From contig NZ_JAALGE010000013.1 in NCBI RefSeq assembly GCF_011057645.1, forward strand, positions 1 to 58,362: a DNA stretch of 58,362 nucleotides, in the 5' to 3' direction. Below the pieces are notes generated by a model that was not told where the DNA came from, made no database searches, and saw nothing but the letters and a program-made list of their open reading frames with translations. Of this stretch, positions 1-9,900 are shown in pieces (position 1 is the first letter of the stretch; each line of letters begins with the position of its first letter). The DNA comes from Marisediminicola senii. Lineage in GTDB: Bacteria; Actinomycetota; Actinomycetes; Actinomycetales; Microbacteriaceae. The position numbers and the translations under genes are program-made.

Positions 1-13
1 TTCTTTTTTTTTA

Positions 14-83
14 GATGAACGGCCACCCGCGAAGACCTACACTGTCCTCTTCGAGAGCAGCGCAAGGTGGGTATAAGAGACGG
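14..83 (+). other. Degraded Illumina Nextera P5/i5 adapter, probable assembly artefact
   Basis: Bases 14-42 align to the Illumina P5 primer region with a few substitutions and small indels, and end in the same CCTACAC/TCTACAC stretch. Bases 43-50 (TGTCCTCT) differ by one base from the Nextera i5 index S503 (TATCCTCT). Bases 51-83 align without gaps to the i5 tail plus Tn5 mosaic end, about 25 of 33 identical, including GTATAAGAGAC at 71-81. The order P5, index, tail, mosaic end is preserved. The adapter sequences are recalled, not searched. Bases 1-13 are a T-rich run of the same non-genomic character. Confidence 0.82.
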
Positions 84-187
84 GGAGTGATCATGGCGGT
101 GATGAGAACGCCCGCCACGACGCTCGCGCCTACCAGGCCGGCGAGGGCCCCCAGCACGCCAACAGGCCTCGGAATTTGCTCAGACAT
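84..187 (-). CDS. Penicillin-binding protein/transglycosylase N-terminus, 3' part missing
   Basis: About 35 residues are readable from the ATG at 187-185. They start MSEQIPRPVGVLGALAGLV and give one hydrophobic signal-anchor helix ending ITAMITP. This resembles the start of actinobacterial bifunctional penicillin-binding proteins, which commonly sit beside the DUF4177 and RidA genes found here. The resemblance stops at the codon where the adapter-like sequence begins (about 83-85). The reading frame beyond that point, RLLYPPCAALEED and onward to a stop at 11, translates adapter and is not protein. The upstream in-frame TTG at 220 is a less likely start than this ATG. The gene is therefore truncated by the contig edge, not by a biological event. 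Confidence 0.6.
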
Positions 188-237
188 AGACTCAGGGTAA
201 GGGATAATGCCTTTTTCCAAACTGAACGGACACCTCC

Positions 238-396
238 ATGCCTCGCTGGGAATACCTCACCACCCCCCTCATGATCCATAACACCGCCGCGATCCTGAAC
301 AACTGGGGCTCCGAGGGATGGGAGCTCGTGCAGGTCGTCACCGGTCCGGAGGGCGGCCTCGTCGCCTACCTCAAGCGCCAGGTCGCGGGCTCCTGA
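238..396 (+). CDS. DUF4177-like small protein (52 aa)
   Basis: A 52-residue ORF begins with ATG and reads MPRWEYLTTPLMIHNTAAIL. A central NNWGSEGWELVQVV segment is followed by a short beta-rich tail. The WEY start and the GWELV motif are typical of DUF4177 proteins, whose function is unknown. In actinobacteria such a gene commonly lies between a penicillin-binding protein gene and a ridA-like gene, as here. Its stop TGA shares one base with the ridA ATG (TGATG), so the two are probably translated together. It is divergent from the truncated penicillin-binding protein gene. Confidence 0.75.
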   Translation: MPRWEYLTTPLMIHNTAAILNNWGSEGWELVQVVTGPEGGLVAYLKRQVAGS

Positions 397-857
397 TGTC
401 GCAGGTAGACGACAACCTCGCCCGGCTCGGGCTGGTCGTTCCGTCGGTGGTTCCCCCCGTCGCCGCCTACACCCCTGCGGTCGTCACGGGCAACCTGGTC
501 TTCACCTCGGGGCAGCTGCCCTTCGTCGACGGCGCGCTGCCCGCGACCGGCAAGGTCGGCGCGGCAGTGACCGCCGACCAGGCGAAGGACCTGGCTGCGG
601 TGTGCGCCATGAACGCGCTCGCCGCGGCGAAGACGGTGCTGGGTTCGCTCGACCGGGTGACGCGCGTCGTCAAGGTGGTCGGCTTCGTGGCATCCGACCC
701 GACCTTCACCGGCCAGCCCGGGGTGATCAACGGGGCCTCCGAGCTGCTCGGCGAGGTCTTCGGCGATGCCGGGGTACACGCCCGCAGCGCGGTCGGAGTC
801 GCAGTGCTGCCGCTGGACTCGCCGGTCGAGGTCGAAGTGATCCTCGAGTTCGCCTGA
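396..857 (+). CDS. RidA family enamine/imine deaminase
   Basis: This 153-residue protein belongs to the YjgF/YER057c/UK114 (RidA) family. Known members hydrolyse reactive enamine/imine intermediates released by PLP enzymes. The C-terminal third shows the family signature: VINGASELLGEVFGDAG, then HARSAVGVAVLPLDSPVEVEVILEF, with the substrate-binding Arg in ARSAVG. The start chosen is the ATG overlapping the DUF4177 stop; upstream in-frame codons would run through that gene. A repeat of CTTCGG blocks follows the stop. A subfamily cannot be assigned, so the exact substrate is unknown. Confidence 0.85.
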   Translation: MSQVDDNLARLGLVVPSVVPPVAAYTPAVVTGNLVFTSGQLPFVDGALPATGKVGAAVTADQAKDLAAVCAMNALAAAKTVLGSLDRVTRVVKVVGFVASDPTFTGQPGVINGASELLGEVFGDAGVHARSAVGVAVLPLDSPVEVEVILEFA

Positions 858-860
858 GTC

Positions 861-935
861 TTCGGCTTCGGCTTCGGCCTCTGCTTCGGCCTCGGTTCCG
901 CTTCGGCTTTGACCTCTGCTTCGGCTTCGGCCTGG
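861..935 (+). repeat. CTTCGG-rich tandem repeat downstream of ridA
   Basis: Roughly 75 bp made of CTTCGG, CTCTG and related blocks. Two longer units, CTTCGGCTTCGGCCTCTG and CTTCGGCTTTGACCTCTG, show an 18-bp-like period. It fills the space between the ridA stop and the bidirectional terminator. Confidence 0.7.
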
Positions 936-946
936 CCGAACGCACT

Positions 947-985
947 ACGGGCCCGCCGTCACGCTCATCGTGACTGCGGGCCCGT
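947..985. terminator. Bidirectional terminator hairpin between ridA and acs
   Basis: An inverted repeat: ACGGGCCCGC, C, GTCAC, a 7-nt loop, GTGAC, T, GCGGGCCCGT. That is 15 paired positions with one C/T mismatch. It lies between convergent ridA (+) and acs (-) and fits a shared terminator. No T-tract follows on either strand, as is common in high-GC actinobacteria. Confidence 0.75.
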
Positions 986-1009
986 CGGCGTTAACGGCCG
1001 AGGATGACG

Positions 1010-2977
<1,968 letters not shown>

Positions 2978-3121
2978 GGATGGATCCCCTTTGACCTCAT
3001 GGATTCCGCATCGGCGCGGGCCCTCGCGCACCATCCTAAGGGCCGCTCGTATTCGGGGAGATCGTGCGGTTTACCGCAGCCCGCGGGCGGTGATTCGGGG
3101 CGATCCGGCCGGTGAGACCCT

Positions 3122-3149
3122 TTGCCTGAGGCCAGATCTGCACTACACT
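3122..3149 (+). promoter_or_regulatory. Candidate promoter of the 6C RNA
   Basis: TTGCCT (3122-3127), a 16-nt spacer and TACACT (3144-3149) resemble a housekeeping sigma promoter. Initiation about 7 nt downstream, near 3156, would give an RNA of about 95 nt ending at the second hairpin, matching the usual size of 6C RNAs. Confidence 0.55.
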
Positions 3150-3155
3150 CAAAGC

Positions 3156-3250
3156 TGCCGAATTGAATTCGGTTAGTGATGCCATCAGGATTCCCCCCAA
3201 TCCGGCGTCACTGTGGCGGCACCAGTTCCCCCCAACCGGTGCCGCCCCTC
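3156..3250 (+). ncRNA. Actinobacterial 6C small RNA
   Basis: Two consecutive hairpins each expose a loop of exactly six cytosines. Hairpin 1 is GGATT-CCCCCC-AATCC (3188-3203). Hairpin 2 is GGCGGCACCAGTT-CCCCCC-AACCGGTGCCGCC (3215-3246), with one mismatch in 13 pairs. This is the defining architecture of the 6C RNA class in Actinobacteria. The location next to the Tad ATPase gene also matches mycobacteria, where the 6C RNA lies beside the ssd/tad genes. Known 6C RNAs are thought to pair with G-rich mRNA segments through the C loops. The ends are estimated from the upstream -10 element and the second hairpin. Confidence 0.88.
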
Positions 3251-3393
3251 TCGTTAAGCCCGGGCCGTCGTAAGCAGCGTCGCTGCGACCGCCTGGGCCA
3301 CGAATGCTCCTCCACCGCGCTGCCCCAGCTGCATTGACCACAGGCTCCGCCGCTCTACCGCGGGGCCGGTCGCCGGTCGCCGAGGGTGGGGGC

Positions 3394-4662
3394 ATGACCA
3401 GTGCAGTGCTCCGGCCCGGGTGGGGCCAGCGACCGGGGGAGCGCTTCGTCGCGCGACGCGCGGATGCGGTGACCGGGGGTGCGGGCGGCGCGGGGTCGCC
3501 CGGTGGGGCGCAGCTGCCGGTGACCCCGTCCCGGCGCCTCGCGCGCGATGGGCGCGAGCTCGACGAGTTCGGCGTGCTGCGGCAGTTCGTCGCGGATCCC
3601 GCGGTGACGGATGTGTTCATCAACGGCCCTGGTGAGGTCTGGGTCGACCGCGGTGACGGGGCGGAGCGGCATCCACACCCCCTGCTCGACGAAGACGAGG
3701 TACGCGTGCTCGCCGTGCGGCTCATCGCGACCGGGGGGCGACACGTCGACGAGGCGACGCCGTGCATGGACGTGCGCCTGCACGACGGCATCAGGGTGCA
3801 CGCCGTGCTGCCGCCGGTATCGACCTCCGGCACTCTGCTGTCGATCCGGCTGCCCCGGGTCACGACGATCACCGTCGACGGGCTCGAGGCCAGTGGCTTC
3901 TTCGCCGACGTGCCATCCGGTGCGGTGCGGCGCCTGCTCGACCGGCGCCGCAACATCCTGCTGACCGGCGCCGGGGGTAGCGGCAAGACCACGTTCCTCG
4001 GCGCCCTGCTCGCGCTCGCCCCGCCGACCGACCGCATCGTCGCGATCGAAGACGTCGCAGAACTGCGCGTCGACCACCCGCACTTTCTCTCGCTCGAAGC
4101 GCGGCAGGCGAACGTCGAGGGGGCGGGGGCGGTGAGCCTCGAACGCCTCGTGCGAGAAGCGCTGCGGATGCGGCCGGACCGCCTCGTACTCGGGGAATGC
4201 CGCGGGGCCGAGATTCGCGAGCTGCTCTCCGCGCTCAACACCGGGCACGACGGCGGCGCCGGCACCCTGCACGCGAACTCGCTCGCCGACGTTCCCGCGC
4301 GGATGGAGGCGCTCGGCGCGCTCGCAGGGCTCGGGCCGACCGCCGTCGCCCGCCAGACGGTCAGCGCCATCCACTCCGTGCTGCACCTCGAACGACGCCA
4401 CGGCATCCGGCGACTCGCCCGGATGGGCCGCTTCGCCCTCGACGCGCACGACCGGCTGTGCATGGTCGAGGTGTCGATCCCGCCCGGTGCAGACGACCTT
4501 GCGGTGAGCGGGGGTGGGCCGGTGAGCGGGGGTGGGCCGGTGAGCGGGAACGCGAGCGCATCGGTGAGCAGGAGCGGGCCGGTGGGCAGAGGCGGGCCGT
4601 TGGGTAGAGGCGGGCCGGTGAGCAGGGGCGGCCCCGCGCCGGGCGCGGGCGGTCGTGCGTAA
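3394..4662 (+). CDS. TadA/CpaF-type ATPase of a Tad pilus system
   Basis: A secretion ATPase expected to power assembly of Flp/Tad-type pili from the cytoplasmic face of the membrane. The Walker A GAGGSGKT is at residues 192-199. It is followed by AIEDVAELR, the RMRPDRLVLGECRG Walker B region and TGHDGGAGTLHAN, all typical of VirB11/CpaF ATPases. The ATG at 3394 has GAGG upstream and gives 422 residues. The last ~50 residues are a Gly/Pro/Ser/Arg repeat tail, unusual for the family, encoded by tandem DNA repeats. The stop overlaps the next gene by 8 bases. The Ssd/CpaE-like gene often found before tadA is absent. Confidence 0.9.
   Translation: MTSAVLRPGWGQRPGERFVARRADAVTGGAGGAGSPGGAQLPVTPSRRLARDGRELDEFGVLRQFVADPAVTDVFINGPGEVWVDRGDGAERHPHPLLDEDEVRVLAVRLIATGGRHVDEATPCMDVRLHDGIRVHAVLPPVSTSGTLLSIRLPRVTTITVDGLEASGFFADVPSGAVRRLLDRRRNILLTGAGGSGKTTFLGALLALAPPTDRIVAIEDVAELRVDHPHFLSLEARQANVEGAGAVSLERLVREALRMRPDRLVLGECRGAEIRELLSALNTGHDGGAGTLHANSLADVPARMEALGALAGLGPTAVARQTVSAIHSVLHLERRHGIRRLARMGRFALDAHDRLCMVEVSIPPGADDLAVSGGGPVSGGGPVSGNASASVSRSGPVGRGGPLGRGGPVSRGGPAPGAGGRA
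4502..4640 (+). repeat. GC-rich tandem repeats encoding the TadA tail
   Basis: An 18-bp unit GGTGAGCGGGGGTGGGCC occurs twice in perfect tandem. Degenerate copies such as GGTGGGCAGAGGCGGGCC and GGTGAGCAGGGGCGGCCC follow. The frame is kept, giving repeats of the SGGGPV/GRGGPV type in the protein. Confidence 0.8.
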
Positions 4663-5584
4663 ACCGACCGGGTCGCTCGATCCGGTCGCATCGGTCGTGC
4701 ACAAGCTCGCCGTACTGCTCGCTGCCGGGGTGGCGCCCGCATCGAGTTGGCGGTACCTCGCGCAGCAGCCAGCGGGCGGGGCGACGGCGATGCTGGAGCG
4801 GGTCGCGAACGACGCCGCAACGGGCGCGCCGGTCGACGCGAGCATCGTCGCCGCGCTCGACACCGTCGCGCCGGCCGACGCCGGGGCCTGGAGGGGCCTC
4901 GCCGCGGCGTGGCGGGTCGCGACCGATGCCGGGGCGCCCCTCGCGCCCACACTGCGCGACTTCGCGGTCTCGCTGCGGGCGCTCGCGCAGATAGAGAGGG
5001 ACCTCGAGACGGCGCTCGCCGCTCCCGTCGCCACCGCCCGCATGGTGATGGCGCTGCCCGCGGTCGGGTTGCTGTTCGGCATCGTGCTCGGGTTCGACGT
5101 GCTCGGAACGCTGTTCACCACCATCCCCGGCGCGGTGTGCCTCGGTCTCGGGTGCATGCTCATGCTCGCCGCCCGGTTGTGGAACCGGCGCATGGTGGAC
5201 GCTGCCCGACCGACCCGCCTGACGCCGGGGCTCACGCTCGACCTGATGGCCATCGCCGTGTCGGGTGGCGCGGCGATCCCGCGTGCGGTCGACGCCGTTG
5301 AGCGCGCCCGCACCGCATGCGGCCTCCCGCCCGACGGGTCGGAGGCGGCCGTGGCGGAGGTGCTCGACCTGTCCCGCGCCGCCGGGGTGCCGGCCGCCGC
5401 GCTGCTGCGGAGCCAGGCCGACGAGGAGCGCCGGATCGCCCGCAGCGACGGCGACCGCCGCGCAGCCACCCTCGCGGTCAGCCTGATGCTGCCGCTCGGC
5501 CTGTGCGTGCTCCCCGCGTTCATGGTCGTCGGCGTCGCGCCGCTCCTCATCTCCGTCATCTCGTCCACAGTCGCCGACTTCTGA
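4655..5584 (+). CDS. Type II secretion F-family membrane protein (TadB/TadC-like)
   Basis: An inner-membrane platform protein for pilus assembly. The 309 residues carry membrane segments around 125-175 (VMALPAVGLLFGIVL and a following segment) and at the C-terminus (LAVSLMLPLGLCVLPAFMVV), with a cytoplasmic helical region between. That is the usual F-domain layout. The start is a GTG inside the last codons of the ATPase gene (8-base overlap), implying coupled translation. Mycobacterial Tad loci have separate TadB and TadC genes; here only one F-family gene is seen, so it may serve both roles. Confidence 0.8.
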   Translation: MRKPTGSLDPVASVVHKLAVLLAAGVAPASSWRYLAQQPAGGATAMLERVANDAATGAPVDASIVAALDTVAPADAGAWRGLAAAWRVATDAGAPLAPTLRDFAVSLRALAQIERDLETALAAPVATARMVMALPAVGLLFGIVLGFDVLGTLFTTIPGAVCLGLGCMLMLAARLWNRRMVDAARPTRLTPGLTLDLMAIAVSGGAAIPRAVDAVERARTACGLPPDGSEAAVAEVLDLSRAAGVPAAALLRSQADEERRIARSDGDRRAATLAVSLMLPLGLCVLPAFMVVGVAPLLISVISSTVADF

Positions 5585-5678
5585 GCCTGGACACCGGTCT
5601 TCCCTCGACAGGCACGACGGACGCAGCCTCCCGGCACACTGGCCGCGAGCCGATCAACCCATGAACCGAAGGACGACG

Positions 5679-5870
5679 ATGATCGAGAGAATGCTGGCAC
5701 TGCGGGCGAGACTGCGGAACGACGACGAGGGCGCGGCGACCGCCGAATACGCGATCGCGACGATGGCGGCGGTGGGGTTCGCCGGGCTCCTGGTGGTGAT
5801 CATGCGCAGCGATGAGGTGCGGGGCATCCTCACCGACCTGGTGCACCGTGCCCTCACTTTCGCCGGATAG
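5679..5870 (+). CDS. DUF4244 Flp-like pilin
   Basis: A small pilin of about 63 residues. A charged N-terminus (RLRNDDEGAATAEYAI) precedes one hydrophobic helix (IATMAAVGFAGLLVVIM). This matches the DUF4244/Flp pilins encoded after the F-family gene in actinobacterial Tad loci. The start at 5679 is preferred over the in-frame ATG at 5661 because AAGGA sits 5 nt upstream of it. Position third in the cluster and the AEY motif after small residues are consistent with processing by a prepilin peptidase, which is not encoded in this window. Confidence 0.8.
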   Translation: MIERMLALRARLRNDDEGAATAEYAIATMAAVGFAGLLVVIMRSDEVRGILTDLVHRALTFAG

Positions 5871-6237
5871 CGCAACCGGCGACGGGTGCGGCGGGCGGTG
5901 CGGCGAGTTGCGGCGCCAGCGGGGCAGTGTGACGGCGGAATTCGCGGTGGTGGTTCCGACGGTCATCCTGCTGCTCGCGCTCTGCCTCGCCGCCGTGCAG
6001 CTCGCGGGCCGGCAGCTCGTGCTGCAGGACGCCGCTGCGATGGCGGCCAGGACGGCCGCGCGCGGCGAGGGCGCCGCCGCCGCGTCCGGCTTGCTCGCGA
6101 CGGTCGCTCCCGGGGCGCGGCTGGCGGTGGAGAACCGCGGCGAGATGCTGTGCGTGCGGGTCACCGCGGCGGGAACCGGAATGTTCTCGGCGGTCACCCT
6201 CGCGGCGAGCAGTTGCGCCCTCGCCGGCGGCCTTTAA
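5848..6237 (+). CDS. TadE-like minor pilin
   Basis: A TadE-type protein with N-terminal GSVTAEFAVVVPTVILLLAL, the classic TadE start followed by one membrane helix, then an Ala/Val-rich extracytoplasmic domain. One Cys pair (LCVRV and SSCAL) could form a disulfide. The start is uncertain: a GTG at 5848 overlaps the pilin gene end and gives 129 residues, while a GTG at 5929 would begin just at VTAEF. It probably forms a minor or initiating pilin of the Tad fibre together with the next gene. Confidence 0.78.
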   Translation: MPSLSPDSATGDGCGGRCGELRRQRGSVTAEFAVVVPTVILLLALCLAAVQLAGRQLVLQDAAAMAARTAARGEGAAAASGLLATVAPGARLAVENRGEMLCVRVTAAGTGMFSAVTLAASSCALAGGL

Positions 6238-6319
6238 CGCGCGCGGAAACAGGGGGCGCTCGTATTCTCTCGGCTCCGCCACGTCACCCCCACTGCACAT
6301 TGCATACGCCTATATAGAA

Positions 6320-6331
6320 GGGAGCGCTCCC
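6320..6331. promoter_or_regulatory. Perfect palindrome GGGAGCGCTCCC over the ribosome-binding region
   Basis: This 12-bp perfect palindrome covers the purine-rich stretch AGAAGGGAG just before the GTG at 6333. It equals the inner 12 bases of the 14-bp CebR operator known from Streptomyces (TGGGAGCGCTCCCA), but the flanking T and A are absent here. It could be a LacI-family site, a site-occluding RNA hairpin, or chance. Confidence 0.4.
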
Positions 6332-6332
6332 G

Positions 6333-6782
6333 GTGCCTGTTCAGGTCACTCGTCACCCCGCGATCCGGGTCGTCCGCCGCATGGCGGGGGAGGCCGCTCT
6401 CCGCCTGGCCACCGACGCGGGGGCGGGGTCGATCCTCGCGGTGGCGATCATCGCCGCAGTGCTCGTGGCGACGACCGCGGTGCTGCCCGTCACCGCCGTT
6501 CTGGTCGCGCACCGCCAGGCATCTTCAGCCGCAGATGCGTCGGCGCTCGCCGCGGCCGATGCGGCAGTCGGCATCCAACCGGGCGCACCATGCGTACTGG
6601 CCGACGCGGTGGCAGTGGAGAACGGTGCGACGGTCGACGGATGCCGCCTGGACGGGGTCGTCGCGACCGTCACGACGACGGTGGCGGTGGCCACATTCCG
6701 GCTCTCGGCGACGGCCACGGCGGGTCCGCCGGGAATGGCCGACGGCTCATCGGCGGGGCCGTCGTCCCCGACGGGTGATTAG
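6333..6782 (+). CDS. Rv3654c-like TadE/TadG-type secreted protein
   Basis: The last gene of the Tad cluster, 149 residues. The N-terminus is TDAGAGSILAVAIIAAVL, one membrane helix, then ASSAADASALAAADA, a motif shared by Rv3654c-like and TadG-like proteins. The rest is an Ala/Val/Thr-rich domain with two Cys (APCVLADA and DGCRLDG) and a disordered Gly/Ser/Pro end. The start is a GTG at 6333 preceded by AGAAGGGAG. Likely a minor pilin or envelope component of the pilus. A 95-bp gap separates it from the TadE gene, so it may have its own expression signal. Confidence 0.72.
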   Translation: MPVQVTRHPAIRVVRRMAGEAALRLATDAGAGSILAVAIIAAVLVATTAVLPVTAVLVAHRQASSAADASALAAADAAVGIQPGAPCVLADAVAVENGATVDGCRLDGVVATVTTTVAVATFRLSATATAGPPGMADGSSAGPSSPTGD

Positions 6783-6926
6783 GAACCCGGGACGGTTGGG
6801 TGTGTATGGTGTGCGTGTCAGGGGTTCATCCCTCATCCGTTGAGCGATGTCACGACCGCACAGCAGACGGTGACGCCGGGGAAGCTATTCCCGCGCCCAC
6901 GACCCTCAGCAGAACCAAGGAGCAAG

Positions 6927-9900
6927 GTGCCAGGCACGAAAAAACTGGTAATCGTCGAGTCGCCAGCCAAGGCGAAGACGATTGCCCAGTATCTCGGAGA
7001 CGACTACGAGGTGCAGGCCTCGGTTGGCCACATCCGAGACCTGGTCGAGCCCAAGAACCTCCCCGCCGAACTGAAGAAGGGGTCGCTGGGTAAGTTCTCG
7101 GTCGACGTCGACAACGGCTTCGAGCCCTACTACGTGGTCTCCGACCAGAAGCGCAAGACAGTCGCCGACCTCAAGCGGGCACTCAAGAACGCCGACGAGC
7201 TCTACCTCGCAACTGATGAGGACCGCGAGGGCGAAGCCATCGCGTGGCACCTGCTCGACGAACTCAAGCCCACCGTGCCGGTGCGCCGCATGGTGTTCCA
7301 CGAGATCACCAAGGAGGCCATCGAGCACGCGAAGCAGAACACGCGCGACATCGACACCGCCCTGGTCGACGCGCAGGAGACGCGACGCATCCTCGACCGT
7401 CTCTACGGCTACGAGATCTCCCCGGTGCTCTGGCGCAAGGTCGGCCCCGGTCTTTCCGCGGGCCGGGTGCAGTCCGCCGCGACCAGGCTCGTCGTCGACC
7501 GCGAGCGCGAGCGACTCGCCTTCACCGCCGCCAGCTACTGGGACCTGCTCGCCCGCATCGCCCCGGCCGACGGCGGCACCGAGTTCGACTCCCGCCTCGC
7601 CAGGGTCGACGGTGCCCGCATTGCCCAGGGCAAGGACTTCGACGACCACGGAAAGCTCACCAGCAGCGCGACCGTGCTCGACGAGACCGCGGCCGAAGCG
7701 CTCAGCGCCGCGCTGCGCCGCGACGACGCGACCGTCACCGTGCTCTCGGTCGACTCGAAGCCCTACACCCGCCGCCCCGCCGCGCCGTTCACCACCTCGA
7801 CGCTCCAGCAGGAGGCGGCCCGCAAGCTGCGCTTCACCGCTCGCCAGACCATGAGCGTCGCCCAGGGACTGTACGAGAACGGCTACATCACGTACATGCG
7901 AACCGACTCGCCCAACCTCTCGCAGCAGGCGATCTCCGCTGCCCGGTCACAGGCCGCGTCGCTCTACGGCGCCGACACCGTGCCGGAGAAGCCCCGCATG
8001 TACAGCGGAAAGAACAAGAGCGCCCAGGAGGCCCACGAGGCCATCCGTCCGGCCGGCGACACCTTCCGCACGCCTCCCGAGCTGCAGTCCACCCTGCGTG
8101 GCAACGACTGGAAGCTCTACGACTTGATCTGGAAGCGCACCGTCGCGTCGCAGATGGCCGACGCCAAGGGGTCGACCGCATCCGTGGTCGTCTCCGCCGC
8201 CGCCGCGACCTCGCTCGCCGAGTTTCCGGGGCAGGGCCCGACCGTCGCCGAGTTCACGGCGAGCGGCACCGTCATCACCTTCCGCGGCTTCCTGCAGGCA
8301 TACGAAGAGAGCCGCGACGAAGAGCGCAACGCCGCCGCCGAGCCCAGCGAGGCCAAACTGCCCCCGCTCACGCCGGGCCAGCTGCTCTCCATCGCCGCCG
8401 TCGAGGCCAAGGGCCACGAGACCAGCGCTCCGCCGCGCTACACCGAGGCCAGCCTGGTCAAGACCCTCGAAGAGCTGGGTATCGGCAGGCCGTCGACCTA
8501 CGCGTCGATCATCTCCACGATCATCGACCGCGGGTACGTCACCCCCCGTGGCCAGTCGCTCGTGCCCAACTGGATCGCGTTCTCGGTCGTGCGCCTGCTC
8601 GAGCAGTTCTTCGGCGATCTCGTGCAGTACGACTTCACCGCCGACATGGAGAACGACCTCGACCGCATCGCGGGCGGCTCGCAGGACCGCGTCGACTGGC
8701 TCAAGGACTTCTACTTCGGCAGCGACAAGCACCGTGGCCTGCGCAACGTCATCGACAACCTCGGCGACATCGACGCGAAGAGCATCAACTCGATCGCCAT
8801 CACGGCCGACATCACCCTGCGCATCGGCAAGTACGGCCCGTACCTCGAGGTCGAACCGGATGCCGCGGCACCCGTCGAGGGCGCCGACCCGGTCACCCCG
8901 CGCCGCGTCAACCTGCCCCAGGACCTCGCGCCTGACGAGCTGACCGCCGCGAAGGCGCAGGAGCTCGTCGACGCCCCCGTGGTCTCCGACCGGGTGATCG
9001 GCATCAACCCCGACAACGGTAAGCGCATCGTCGCCAAGGACGGCCGCTTCGGCCCGTACGTCACGGAGCTCGAGCCCGACCCCGAGCCCGAGCCGGAGGC
9101 GCCCGCAACTGCCGAGACCGTCGACCCCGCCACCGGCGAGGTCACCCCGGCCCCGAAGAAGAAGGCCCCGGCCAAGAAGCCCGCGGCGGTCAAGCCGCGC
9201 ACCGCATCGATCTTCAAGTCGATGGACCTCGCCACCGTCGACCTTCCGACCGCCCTTCGGCTGCTGGCGTTGCCGCGGGTGGTCGGCCAGGACCCGGAGA
9301 CCAGCGACGACATCACCGCCCAGAACGGCAAGTTCGGCGCCTACCTGAAGAAGGGCACCGACACCCGGTCGCTCACGTCGGAAGACCAGATCTTCGACAT
9401 CGACCTTCCCGGCGCACTCGAGCTGTTCGCACAGCCGAAGTACGGCGGGCGTGCGGCCTCCAGTGCGCTGAAGGAATTCGACGCCGACCCGGAGAGCGGC
9501 AAGCCGATCAAGATCAAGGACGGCCGCTTCGGCGCCTACGTGACCGATGGCACCACCAACGCGACCATTCCGCGCGGGGAGACCATCGAGGAGATCGACT
9601 TCGAGCGCGCCGTACAGATGCTCGCCGACAAGCGCGCCAAGGGGCCGGCCAAGCCGCGTGCCGCGACGGCCAAGAAGCCGGCAGCGAAGAAGCCGGCGGC
9701 CAAGAAGCCGGCAGCGGCGAAGACTGCCGCGGCGAAGACCCCGGCCGCGAAGAAGCCGGCAGCGGCGAAGCCCGCCGCAGCCAAGAAGCCCGCCGTAGCA
9801 CAGACGACCGCCGCGAAGCCGACCACCGCACGCAAGCCCGCCGGTACCACTGCGCGGGGGGCCGCCGCGAAGAATCCCGCGACGACGACGGCGGCCAGCA

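Noticed and set aside
947-985. ridA-acs hairpin as a transposon inverted repeat
   Set aside because: It sits exactly between convergent stops with a short loop, as expected for a bidirectional terminator, and no transposase is present.
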